A DNA stretch of 13,816 bases from the NCBI GenBank assembly GCA_023428425.1, contig JAEYYP010000207.1, positions 1 through 13,816 of the forward strand, in the 5' to 3' direction. This document shows, piece after piece, positions 5,766 through 12,179 of this stretch. The notes below the pieces were generated by a model that was given only the letters and a program-made list of their open reading frames with translations, was not told the DNA's origin and did no database searches. The stretch's first letter is position 1; each line of letters opens with the position of its first letter. The position numbers and the translations under genes are program-made. This DNA comes from Pseudomonadota bacterium (GTDB lineage: Bacteria > Pseudomonadota > Alphaproteobacteria > Rhizobiales > Devosiaceae).

Positions 5766-8063
5766 GTGCGCCTGAAGCGCCTCGGCGTCGCATTGAGTCT
5801 CGCCGTCGCGGTTCAGTTCATGGTCCTGGCTCCGGCCAGTGCACAGTTCCTGCCCGAAGGGTTCTTCACCAGCCTGCCCGAACCGGGTGCACCTGCCCAG
5901 GTCGAGGCCAATACGCTGAACTATGACGCCGTCAGCGACGTGATCAGCGCGACGGGCCGGGTGGTGATGAACTACTCCGGCTACACCCTCGCCTGTGACT
6001 CGCTCCGCTACGAGCAGGGTTCGGGTTCCGTGATCTGCGAAGGGAACGTGCAGATCCGCGACGAGCAAGGCACGCTCTACACGGCGGATCGCATCGAGGT
6101 GACAGACGGGATGAAGGAAGCCTTCATCCGGTCGCTGACCCTGACCACGACCGACGGCGCCCGGATCACCGCGGGTGATGCGCGGTTCAGCGAGACACTC
6201 AAGACCGTCCTGACCGACGCCAGCTACTCGCCATGCGGCCTCTGCATCGACGAGAAGGGCAATCGCATTGGCTGGAAGGTCAAGGCAGCCAAGCTGGTCC
6301 AGGATAGCGAGACCAAGGTCGTCTATTTCGAGCAGCCCAGCCTCGAAGTGCTCGGAGTGCCGGTGGCGTGGCTACCCTGGCTGTCGTTGCCCGACCCAAC
6401 CAGCACGCGCAATACCGGCTTCCAGTTGCCCAGCGTCGACTACAAGGCTGACCTCGGCGGTCGCCTCCGGGTGCCCTACTTCATCGGCGTCGGCGAAGAC
6501 ACCGACATCCTCCTCGCGCCGCAGTTGATGACGCGGCAGGGCTTCCTGATGGCGGCGGAGTGGCAGCAGCGCTTCGAGTACGGATCGTTCGGCATCGAAG
6601 CGTCAGGCCTCTACCAGCTCGACCCTGGCGCCTTCGCCGGCACCAACGGCGACCGTGACTGGCGCGGCGCGGTCGAGAGCTACGGCAGCTTCCGCTTGAC
6701 GCCCGACTGGACGGCCGGGTGGAATTACACCGCCTTCACCGACGCAGCCTATCTCGGCGACTACGACTTCAACAATGCCGGCCGTCTCGTCAACGAAGTC
6801 TACGCGACGCACCTCAGCGACGACTTCTTCGTCGATGTGCGGCTGCAGGAATTCAAGCTACTCGACCGCTTCCCGGATGCCGCAACGGAGCAGCAGACGC
6901 AGGATCAGCAGGCGCTGACCATCCCGAACGCCCGCAGCGCGAACTACTTCGACCTCGGCAAGAATGGCCAGATCCGCCTCGACGGTACGTTCCTCGGCGT
7001 GCAGCGGGACGAGAACTCCTACGCGAGCTTTGGACCTCGCGACTACGTGTTTGGCTACGAGGGGCAGAAGTTCCACGGCACGGCCGAAGCCAGCTGGCAG
7101 AACCAGTTCATCCTGCCCGGCGGCGTGGTGGCGACCCCGTACCTGGGCATTCGCGGTGACATCGCGAACTATGACGCCGGTACAGAAGGCGATCCGCCGC
7201 TGGGCATGGCCGAACCCTCCGACCAGCTTCTCTTCAACGCAACCCCGGTTGCGGCGATGGACGTGCGCTGGCCGCTCCTCGCCAGCACCGGGCCGGATAC
7301 CCATCTGCTGGAGCCTATCGCGCAGCTGGTCTGGCGCGGCAGCGACACCACCGCCGTCGGTATCACCAACGACAACGCGCACAGCTTCGTGCTCGATGAC
7401 ACCAACATCTTCTCCTACAACCGTTTCACCGGCACCGACCGGCAGGAGACGGGCCTCCGCGCCAATATCGGCGGCCGCTACCTCGCCAATTTCAGCGATG
7501 GCGGCTGGCTCGAACTGACCGCCGGGCAGTCGTTCCACCTCGCCGGCGTCAACGCGCTCGGGGTGGTCGACGAGACGAACACCGGCGCTTCGACCGGCCT
7601 CGGCGACGATGCCTCCTACGTGGTGCTGGGTGCCCGCGGCTCGCCATTCGAGGGACTGGTGCTCGGCGCCAAGGCCCAGATCGACGTGGGCGGCCCGACG
7701 ATCGCGCGAGCTGGTCTCGGCGCCGACTACGAGATCGGCAGCGGCTTCTCGGTCGGCGGCGACTACATCTACCTCCCCGCCGACGCGGCCACCGGTGTGA
7801 CCGACGACCAGCACGAGATCACCGTCCGGGCCGGTGCACCGCTGCCGCTCGACTACTGGCGCGTCGAAGGCTCGACATCCTGGGACCTTGCTACCAGTCA
7901 GTGGCTCGAGAGTACCGGTCGGATCTACTACGATGACGGCTACTTCCTCGCCGGCGGTTTCGTGACCGCTACCGGGTCGACCCATACCGACCCCGACTCG
8001 CTGGCCTTCGGCATGAACCTCAAGCTCAAGGCGCCCGGCGCAGAGTTCGGTTTCGGCTTCTAG
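5766..8063 (+). CDS. lptD: LPS assembly outer-membrane translocon LptD
   Basis: LptD accepts LPS from the periplasmic bridge and inserts it into the outer leaflet together with the lipoprotein LptE. The GTG at 5766 is chosen: it follows GGAG (5755-5758) by 7 bases and gives a clean signal peptide MRLKRLGVALSLAVAV ending ASA-QF (cleavage near 26). A GTG at 5733 is possible (11 residues longer, 4-bp overlap with lptG), but its ribosome site is poor. From about 45 to 150 lies the OstA/LptA-like jellyroll, then YSPCGLC (C157, C160) and the start of a beta-barrel with the family segment LEVLGVPVAWLPWLSLPDP. The protein ends in phenylalanine (FGFGF), as outer-membrane barrels do. Its only cysteines are four near the amino end (77, 91, 157, 160); the C-terminal pair of E. 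coli LptD is absent. Length about 765 is normal. Confidence 0.93.
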   Translation: MRLKRLGVALSLAVAVQFMVLAPASAQFLPEGFFTSLPEPGAPAQVEANTLNYDAVSDVISATGRVVMNYSGYTLACDSLRYEQGSGSVICEGNVQIRDEQGTLYTADRIEVTDGMKEAFIRSLTLTTTDGARITAGDARFSETLKTVLTDASYSPCGLCIDEKGNRIGWKVKAAKLVQDSETKVVYFEQPSLEVLGVPVAWLPWLSLPDPTSTRNTGFQLPSVDYKADLGGRLRVPYFIGVGEDTDILLAPQLMTRQGFLMAAEWQQRFEYGSFGIEASGLYQLDPGAFAGTNGDRDWRGAVESYGSFRLTPDWTAGWNYTAFTDAAYLGDYDFNNAGRLVNEVYATHLSDDFFVDVRLQEFKLLDRFPDAATEQQTQDQQALTIPNARSANYFDLGKNGQIRLDGTFLGVQRDENSYASFGPRDYVFGYEGQKFHGTAEASWQNQFILPGGVVATPYLGIRGDIANYDAGTEGDPPLGMAEPSDQLLFNATPVAAMDVRWPLLASTGPDTHLLEPIAQLVWRGSDTTAVGITNDNAHSFVLDDTNIFSYNRFTGTDRQETGLRANIGGRYLANFSDGGWLELTAGQSFHLAGVNALGVVDETNTGASTGLGDDASYVVLGARGSPFEGLVLGAKAQIDVGGPTIARAGLGADYEIGSGFSVGGDYIYLPADAATGVTDDQHEITVRAGAPLPLDYWRVEGSTSWDLATSQWLESTGRIYYDDGYFLAGGFVTATGSTHTDPDSLAFGMNLKLKAPGAEFGFGF

Positions 8064-8110
8064 ATTTGGCCGCAATCATCCAACATTGAGTGACGGAATT
8101 CAGAATGAAC

Positions 8111-8132
8111 CCGCCGGGGGCGTATCCGGCGG
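8111..8132 (+). other. Hairpin between lptD and surA
   Basis: CCGCCGG (8111-8117) and CCGGCGG (8126-8132) form a perfect 7-bp stem around an 8-base loop, 48 bases after the lptD stop and 24 before the surA start. No T-run follows, so it is more likely a transcript-stabilising or partially attenuating stem than a full terminator. The 92-bp gap holds nothing else I can name. Confidence 0.4.
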
Positions 8133-8155
8133 CTTCCAGCAACGATGGTGACGAC

Positions 8156-9037
8156 ATGAATCGCTTCCTCGCCGCAGCCCTTCTCGGCACCGTGCTCAGC
8201 CTCGGGAGCGTCGCACCCGTGTTGGCAGCGACTGCAGCCACCGTGAATGGCGTTGCCATCGACGACCGCGACGTGGCCGCCCGCGTGCAATTGATGAAGC
8301 TGGAAGGCGGTGGCTCGAACGCCAAGGCGCTCGACGCGCTCATCACCGAGCAGTTGCAGTTGCAGGAGGCAACCCGCCTCGGCATCGAGGTCACCGACCA
8401 GCAGGTGAACGATGCGTTCCAGCAGGTGGCGCGCAATGTCAAGCTGTCCACGTCCAAGCTCACCGAGCTGCTGCGGGCAAACGGCGTCAGCGACGCAACG
8501 ATGAAGTCACGTCTCAAGGCGGCGCTCGCATGGCAGAAGATTGCCGAGGTCGCGATCAAGTCGCGCGTGCAGGTCTCCGACCTGCAGCTCGACCAGGCGG
8601 CCCAGGCTTCGCTGACTCAGGACATGAGCTACGACTACGTGCTGAAGGAAGTCCTGTTCATCACCGGCGGGAAGAGCGCTTCGGCTCGCACCGGCGAGGC
8701 AAACAAGTACCGCGCTGCCTTCCAGGGCTGCGACAGCGCCGTGGACCTGTCGCTCAAGTACACCGACGCCGCCGTGCGCGACGTCGGTCGTCGCCATGCC
8801 ACCCAACTTCCTGAAGCGCAGGCCAAGGAACTGGCGGCCCTCAATGTCGGCGGCATCACGAAGCCGCGCGTCACCGAAGCGGGCGTCTCGATGTATGCGA
8901 TCTGCTCGAAGACGCAGGCGCGGGACACCACGTTCGTGAAGAGCAAGCTGCGGAGCGAGCAGGGCCAGGAAGCATTCAAGGCCGAGGCAGACAAGTACCT
9001 CGCCGAACTGCGGCAGAAGGCCCGCATCACTCGCTAA
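8156..9037 (+). CDS. surA: SurA-like periplasmic chaperone / peptidylprolyl isomerase
   Basis: A 293-residue secreted protein. The signal peptide MNRFLAAALLGTVLSL ends near VLA-AT (cleavage about 24). A SurA N-terminal chaperone domain follows from ATVNGVAIDDRDVAARVQLMK (27 on) to about 140, rich in helix. A parvulin-like segment runs from about 158 to 253 (YVLKEVLFITGG ... NVGGITKPRVTEAGVSMYAI). Only one, degenerate-looking isomerase domain is present, against two in the 428-residue E. coli SurA; short forms are usual in alphaproteobacteria. It should escort unfolded outer-membrane barrels, including the LptD encoded just upstream. C192 and C250 could pair in the periplasm. The ATG at 8156 gives the signal peptide; in-frame starts at 8090 or 8105 would bury it behind a polar extension. 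Gene name is by position and domain order. Confidence 0.85.
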   Translation: MNRFLAAALLGTVLSLGSVAPVLAATAATVNGVAIDDRDVAARVQLMKLEGGGSNAKALDALITEQLQLQEATRLGIEVTDQQVNDAFQQVARNVKLSTSKLTELLRANGVSDATMKSRLKAALAWQKIAEVAIKSRVQVSDLQLDQAAQASLTQDMSYDYVLKEVLFITGGKSASARTGEANKYRAAFQGCDSAVDLSLKYTDAAVRDVGRRHATQLPEAQAKELAALNVGGITKPRVTEAGVSMYAICSKTQARDTTFVKSKLRSEQGQEAFKAEADKYLAELRQKARITR

Positions 9038-9052
9038 CGCGCCGTTAAGCGT

Positions 9053-9074
9053 TCGCCGTGCATTCCCACGGCGA
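9053..9074 (+). other. Hairpin after surA
   Basis: TCGCCGTG (9053-9060) and CACGGCGA (9067-9074) form a perfect 8-bp stem with a 6-base loop, starting 16 bases after the surA stop. No T-run follows. It could shield the 3' end of the upstream message or terminate partially. The remaining 119-bp gap before pdxA also holds a second stem at 9118-9137. Confidence 0.45.
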
Positions 9075-9117
9075 CTTGCCGGTCTGTTCAGGATTATTCT
9101 GGCAGCATCCCCACGTT

Positions 9118-9137
9118 TGCGTCCGGGTGCCGGCGCA
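9118..9137 (+). promoter_or_regulatory. Stem-loop just upstream of the pdxA ribosome site
   Basis: TGCG (9118-9121) then CCGG (9123-9126), with T9122 bulged, pair with CCGG (9130-9133) and CGCA (9134-9137) around a GTG loop. This gives 8 GC-rich pairs. The stem ends 8 bases before the GAGG ribosome site of pdxA (9146-9149). A short CTTTG follows, too weak for a standard terminator. A role in pdxA translation or read-through is inference. Confidence 0.35.
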
Positions 9138-9156
9138 CGCTTTGTGAGGTGCTGAG

Positions 9157-10188
9157 GTGACCAATCCACGCGACCTGCCACTGGCCATCACCATGGGCGA
9201 GCCGGCCGGCATCGGCCCCGACCTGGTGATGCGGCTCTACGCGGCCCGCCAGCAGCTGGGCCTGCCGCCCTTCATCGTCTATGGGCACATCGACTTCCTG
9301 CGCTCGCGAGCGGCACGACTCGGGCTCGAGATCACCCTGGCGCCCTGCGATCCAGCCAGCGCTTCCGCTGTCTTCGCCGATGCAATGCCAGTGGCCCATA
9401 TCGAGGGCCTGGTGCCGGACAAGCCCGGCGATCCCTCGCCACTCTCGGGAAAGGTGGTGATCGAGGCCATCGCACGGGCCACGGACGCGACATTGACAGG
9501 TGCGACCCGCGGCCTCGTGACCGCGCCCATTCACAAGGCGGTTCTCTACACGGCCGGCTTCAAGCATCCCGGCCACACCGAGTTTCTCGCTGCCCTCACC
9601 GATCGTGGCGGCACCCCGCCGATACCGGTGATGATGCTGGCCCACGAGGAACTGAGGGTTGTCCCCGCCACCATCCACGTGCCGCTGCGCGACGTGGCAA
9701 GCCTCGTCACCTACGATCTTCTCGTCGACACGGGCCGCGTGGTGGCGCAGAGCCTGCGGACCCGCTTCGGTATCGCGGAACCGCGCCTGGCCTTCGCCGG
9801 GCTGAACCCGCACGCCGGGGAAGGCGGTGCTATCGGCCGCGAGGATTTCGACATCGTCTACCCTGCGGTGCAACAGTTGACGCAGGAGGGCATCGTGGCG
9901 GAAGGCCCGATCCCGGCCGATACGCTGTTCTACCTGCCCCACTGGCGGCGCTACGATGCGGTGATCGCGATGTATCACGATCAGGCGCTGATCCCGATCA
10001 AGACAGTGGCATTCGACGAAGCCGTGAACGTCACGCTCGGCCTCGCCATCGTCCGCACCTCACCGGACCACGGCACCGCGTTCGATCTGGCCGGCACTGG
10101 CAACGGATCGACGGCAAGCTTCCTTGCAGCGATCCGCCTGACCGACAAGCTGACCAATGGCAGGCCGCCGCAGGAAGCGACGGCCTAG
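9157..10188 (+). CDS. pdxA: 4-hydroxythreonine-4-phosphate dehydrogenase PdxA
   Basis: PdxA oxidises 4-phosphohydroxy-L-threonine with NAD; the decarboxylated product is condensed by PdxJ into pyridoxine 5'-phosphate. The 343 residues contain the family opening PLAITMGEPAGIGPDLVM (8-25), HPGHTEFLA (137-145), GLNPHAGEGG (215-224) and YHDQALIPIKT (273-283). The metal-binding histidines H174, H219 and H274 are each offset by 8 from E. coli H166, H211 and H266. The GTG at 9157 has GAGG at 9146-9149, 7 bases upstream, and places the MGEPAGIGP motif at the usual distance from the amino end. It follows surA by 119 bp in the same direction, as in the surA-pdxA-rsmA order of many proteobacteria, but here rsmA is separated by a reverse-strand gene. 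Confidence 0.95.
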   Translation: MTNPRDLPLAITMGEPAGIGPDLVMRLYAARQQLGLPPFIVYGHIDFLRSRAARLGLEITLAPCDPASASAVFADAMPVAHIEGLVPDKPGDPSPLSGKVVIEAIARATDATLTGATRGLVTAPIHKAVLYTAGFKHPGHTEFLAALTDRGGTPPIPVMMLAHEELRVVPATIHVPLRDVASLVTYDLLVDTGRVVAQSLRTRFGIAEPRLAFAGLNPHAGEGGAIGREDFDIVYPAVQQLTQEGIVAEGPIPADTLFYLPHWRRYDAVIAMYHDQALIPIKTVAFDEAVNVTLGLAIVRTSPDHGTAFDLAGTGNGSTASFLAAIRLTDKLTNGRPPQEATA

Positions 10189-10201
10189 CGCAAGGGTCCG
10201 G

Positions 10202-10236
10202 GCTGGCCTTACTTCTGCGCCTCGAGCCAGGCCAGC
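10202..10236. terminator. Inverted repeat at the pdxA/DUF305 convergent end
   Basis: GCTGGCCT (10202-10209) and AGGCCAGC (10229-10236) are perfect 8-bp inverted repeats separated by 19 bases. They lie after the pdxA stop and cover the last codons of the reverse-strand DUF305 gene. The loop is long and no T-run follows on either strand, so termination here is only possible. Confidence 0.25.
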
Positions 10237-10628
10237 ATGTCGGCGATTTCCTTTTCCTGAGCCGCAATGATCCCTTCAGCGAGCGCCCTGGCCCAAGGAT
10301 CGTCGCCGTGCGCGATCTCGGCCTTTGCCATGTCGATCGCCCCGCGGTGGTGCGGAATCATCGAGCAGACAAAAGCAACGTCGATATCCTTGGCCGTCCC
10401 GCCGGCCATCATGTCGCGATTCATGGCGGCCATGCCGTCCATCAGGTCGACATGCGCCTCGTCGCCCGCCATCGCCATACCCATGTCGTCACCACCCATA
10501 TCCATGCCGGCATGCGGGTTGTCGGCGGTGCAGATAGCGGGAAGGTCGACCGCGTCCTGGGCGAAGCCTGCCGGCGCGGCGAACGCGAGTGCAATGGCAA
10601 TAGCGGTAGCATACAGGGTGCGCTGCAT
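10209..10628 (-). CDS. Secreted Met-rich DUF305 protein, probably copper-responsive
   Basis: 139 residues: a signal peptide MQRTLYATAIAIALAFAAPA with cleavage near 23-24, then a methionine/aspartate-rich stretch (HAGMDMGGDDMGMAMAGDE, 39-57; eleven Met between 42 and 100), then a four-helix DUF305 domain with its hallmark CSMIPHHRGAIDMAKAEI (88-105). DUF305 is a ferritin-like family often found near copper and other metal-resistance genes; its His-His and Met residues suggest metal binding, though the function is not settled. The start at 10628 has a strong GAGGAG six bases upstream. A CueR/HmrR-like operator (10670-10700) precedes it, pointing to induction by copper. C33 and C88 could form a disulfide. 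The gene sits reversed between pdxA and rsmA, which are usually adjacent, so it looks like an insertion into a conserved block. No regulator or copper pump is in the window. Confidence 0.9.
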   Translation of the reverse strand: MQRTLYATAIAIALAFAAPAGFAQDAVDLPAICTADNPHAGMDMGGDDMGMAMAGDEAHVDLMDGMAAMNRDMMAGGTAKDIDVAFVCSMIPHHRGAIDMAKAEIAHGDDPWARALAEGIIAAQEKEIADMLAWLEAQK

Positions 10629-10669
10629 TTCAGTCTCCTCGGGTTGAGCCGCAAGCGGCCGATGCCTGC

Positions 10670-10700
10670 TTCGTGCACCTTCCCATCGTGGCAAGGTCAA
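10670..10700 (-). promoter_or_regulatory. CueR/HmrR-type (MerR family) operator-promoter for DUF305
   Basis: On the - strand TTGACC (10700-10695) is followed by a 19-base spacer, the over-long spacing typical of MerR-family promoters. Overlapping it is the dyad ACCTTGCC-N5-GGGAAGGT (10697-10677), pairing at 7 of 8 positions. The arrangement TTGACCTT, ten bases, GAAGGT matches my recollection of the E. coli copA CueR promoter and rhizobial HmrR sites. The -10 candidate CACGAA (10675-10670) is poor. The predicted start would leave roughly 35 bases of leader before the ATG at 10628. The site also lies 46 bp upstream of rsmA on the other strand. Confidence 0.75.
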
Positions 10701-10730
10701 GCGGGGATTTCCGCGTCGGTTCAAATCCGC
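10701..10730 (+). other. Possible stem in the rsmA leader
   Basis: GGATTT (10705-10710) pairs with AAATCC (10723-10728), extended past a two-base bulge by GC (10701-10702) with GC (10729-10730). It lies 12 bases before the rsmA ATG, overlapping nothing coding. The local AT content suits a promoter or accessible start region, but no clear -35/-10 pair is seen for rsmA. Confidence 0.25.
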
Positions 10731-10742
10731 TAACGAGACGGC

Positions 10743-11573
10743 ATGCAGATCGATAACCTCCCGCCGCTACGCGATGTGATCGCCACCCATGGGTTGCGCG
10801 CGAAGAAGGAGCTCGGGCAGAACTTCCTGCTCGATCTCAACCTGACCGCACGCATCGCCCGGGTTGCAGCGCCGCTCGAGGCCGCGACCGTCATCGAGGT
10901 CGGTCCCGGACCCGGCGGCCTGACCCGCGCCTTGCTGGCCGAGGGCGCGCGGAAAGTCATAGCTATCGAGCGCGACGAGCGCGCCCTCCCCGCCCTCGCC
11001 GAGATCGCCGCCGCCTATCCCGGCCGCCTCGACGTCATTTCGGGCGACGCGCTGGAGATCGACTACGCCGCGCTCGCCGAGGGCCCGACCAAGCTCGTCT
11101 CCAACCTGCCCTACAATATCGGCACCGAGCTTCTCACCCGCTGGCTCACCGTCGAGCCATGGCCGCCGTTCTTCGAGAGCCTGACGCTGATGTTCCAGCG
11201 CGAGGTTGCCGAGCGCATCGTGGCGAAGCCGGGCGACGACGCCTACGGGCGGCTCGGCGTGTTCTGCGGCTGGCGCACCGAGGCGCGCATCGCCTTCAAT
11301 GTCGGCCGCGAAGCGTTCACGCCACCGCCCAAGATCACCTCCAGCGTCGTGCACCTGCGTCCGCGCGCGCTCGACGACGGCGTCCGGGCCCGTGATCTCG
11401 AAGCCGTCACCCGCGCCGCCTTCGGTCAGCGCCGCAAGATGGTGCGGCAGAGCCTCAAGTCGCTTGGCGTGCCGATGGAACCCTTGCTGGCCGCAGCCGG
11501 CCTCGAAGGCAGCGAGCGCGCCGAGGAGCTACCGGTGGAAACCTTCCTCAAGCTGGCCCGGGCGCGGCGCTGA
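10743..11573 (+). CDS. rsmA: 16S rRNA dimethyladenosine transferase RsmA (KsgA)
   Basis: Methylates the two adjacent adenines near the 3' end of 16S rRNA (A1518/A1519 in E. coli) with S-adenosylmethionine, late in small-subunit assembly. The 276 residues show KKELGQNFLLD (21-31), SAM motif I VIEVGPGPGGLTRALL (50-65), acidic motif II around AIERDE (74-79), GDALEID (101-107), the N6-adenine catalytic motif NLPYNI (121-126), MFQREVAERIVAKPGDDAYGRL (150-171) and FTPPPKITSSVV (192-203), ending in the small C-terminal helical domain (AAFGQRRKMVRQSLKSL). Length is normal. The ATG at 10743 gives the standard amino end; a weak GAGA precedes it. It is split from pdxA by the divergent DUF305 gene and so probably needs its own promoter. 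Its stop overlaps the next start (TGATG). Confidence 0.96.
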   Translation: MQIDNLPPLRDVIATHGLRAKKELGQNFLLDLNLTARIARVAAPLEAATVIEVGPGPGGLTRALLAEGARKVIAIERDERALPALAEIAAAYPGRLDVISGDALEIDYAALAEGPTKLVSNLPYNIGTELLTRWLTVEPWPPFFESLTLMFQREVAERIVAKPGDDAYGRLGVFCGWRTEARIAFNVGREAFTPPPKITSSVVHLRPRALDDGVRARDLEAVTRAAFGQRRKMVRQSLKSLGVPMEPLLAAAGLEGSERAEELPVETFLKLARARR

Positions 11574-11833
11574 TGGGTGGCGCCATCGCCATCTTCGTCG
11601 GCCTGCTGTGCTTCGCCGTGCCGCTCGCCATTCCGCTCTTCGCCCAGCGGTGGCGCATGTTCGCGACCGTCGTGGCGATCGGCGCGGCATTCTTCGCCTG
11701 GCTGACGGTCGACATCCAGCAGGCCGGCGACCAGCACTGGATCGGCCAGTTCCTCGGCGGCCTGATGCTGTTCGGCTTCGTGGCAGGCGCGATTGCCAAG
11801 TTCGTGATGCTTGTCTCGCGCCGACCGGACTGA
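11573..11833 (+). CDS. Small three-helix membrane protein of unknown function
   Basis: 86 residues with three likely membrane helices, at about 3-24 (AIAIFVGLLCFAVPLAIPLF), 29-46 and 58-81, joined by short polar loops (QRWR; VDIQQAGDQHW), and a basic tail SRRPD. The positive-inside pattern puts the first loop (RWR) and the C-terminus in the cytoplasm on alternate sides, so topology is uncertain. The ATG overlaps the rsmA stop by one base (TGATG) and has no ribosome site, so translation likely depends on ribosomes finishing rsmA. Codon use matches its neighbours, favouring a real gene. I do not recognise a family. It ends 2 bp from the stop codon of the facing gene. Confidence 0.7.
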   Translation: MGGAIAIFVGLLCFAVPLAIPLFAQRWRMFATVVAIGAAFFAWLTVDIQQAGDQHWIGQFLGGLMLFGFVAGAIAKFVMLVSRRPD

Positions 11834-11842
11834 TGTCAGCCG
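11826..11842. terminator. Small dyad over facing TGA stop codons
   Basis: CGG (11826-11828) and CTG (11830-11832), with A11829 bulged, pair with CAG (11837-11839) and CCG (11840-11842) around ATGT. Both stop codons, 11831-11833 (+) and 11836-11838 (-), lie in it. Two facing TGA codons are symmetric by nature, so part of the dyad is trivial. Short and without T-runs, it is a weak terminator candidate. Confidence 0.2.
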
Positions 11843-12129
11843 TTCAGCGTCGACCTGCCAATGCTGCCATCGGCGTTCACCGGCAGTTCCGCCACCGTCA
11901 CCGTGCGTTTGAGGATATGGGCGGCCTTGGTCAGCAGGGCCGTCTTCACTTCGGCCGGTGTCATCTTGTCGTCGGTGTTGGCCCAGACCTTGAGCGTCAG
12001 GTTGTGGTCGAAGGTTTCGCGCGAACGGATTTCCCGCAGCATCACCTTCACCCTGGCCTGCGTGCGATCCTTGAGAGTCGGATGGCGCTGCATCTCGTCG
12101 ATGCTGCACGCCTTGATTTCGAATGGCAT
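11836..12129 (-). CDS. Hypothetical 97-residue protein
   Basis: MPFEIKACSIDEMQRHPTLK opens a soluble protein without signal peptide or membrane helix. A basic stretch (LKDRTQARVKVMLREIRSRE, 19-38) is followed by an alternating strand-like segment (NLTLKVWANTDD, 43-54), a helix (MTPAEVKTALLTKAAHILKRT, 56-76) and a last strand TVTVAELPV. I do not recognise a family. The ATG at 12129 has GGGGA eight bases upstream; a longer TTG-started form to 12195 would run through the AT-rich regulatory region and is rejected. It lies downstream of gmk on the same strand, 151 bp away, and probably has its own promoter in that gap, where DnaA-box-like sites and two GANTC sites occur. Good codon bias and the tight convergent end support a real gene. 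Confidence 0.65.
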   Translation of the reverse strand: MPFEIKACSIDEMQRHPTLKDRTQARVKVMLREIRSRETFDHNLTLKVWANTDDKMTPAEVKTALLTKAAHILKRTVTVAELPVNADGSIGRSTLNG

Positions 12130-12134
12130 GATCT

Positions 12135-12157
12135 GAGTCCCCGCGAAGGCGAGAGTC
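12135..12157. repeat. Degenerate REP-like hairpin with two GANTC sites
   Basis: The core CCCCGCGAAGGCG (12139-12151) resembles the CCCGCGAAGGCGGG palindromic element scattered between genes in many alphaproteobacteria, but its right arm has decayed (GCGAGAG). It is flanked by two GAGTC sites (12135-12139, 12153-12157), the CcrM methylation target, and contributes the GGGGA ribosome site of the 97-residue gene. Assignment to a dispersed family is inference. Confidence 0.35.
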
Positions 12158-12179
12158 CGCCTGTTCTGGGCGACTGGGA

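Noticed and set aside
6858..8075. 405-codon - strand frame opposite lptD
   Set aside because: Low-complexity Val/Gly/Glu/Arg composition without motifs; shadow of lptD.
10718..10728. GGTTCAAATCC resembles a tRNA T-arm, suggesting a tRNA or an attachment site
   Set aside because: The outer stem does not extend, there is no matching acceptor, D or anticodon arm upstream, and no second copy or integrase is present.
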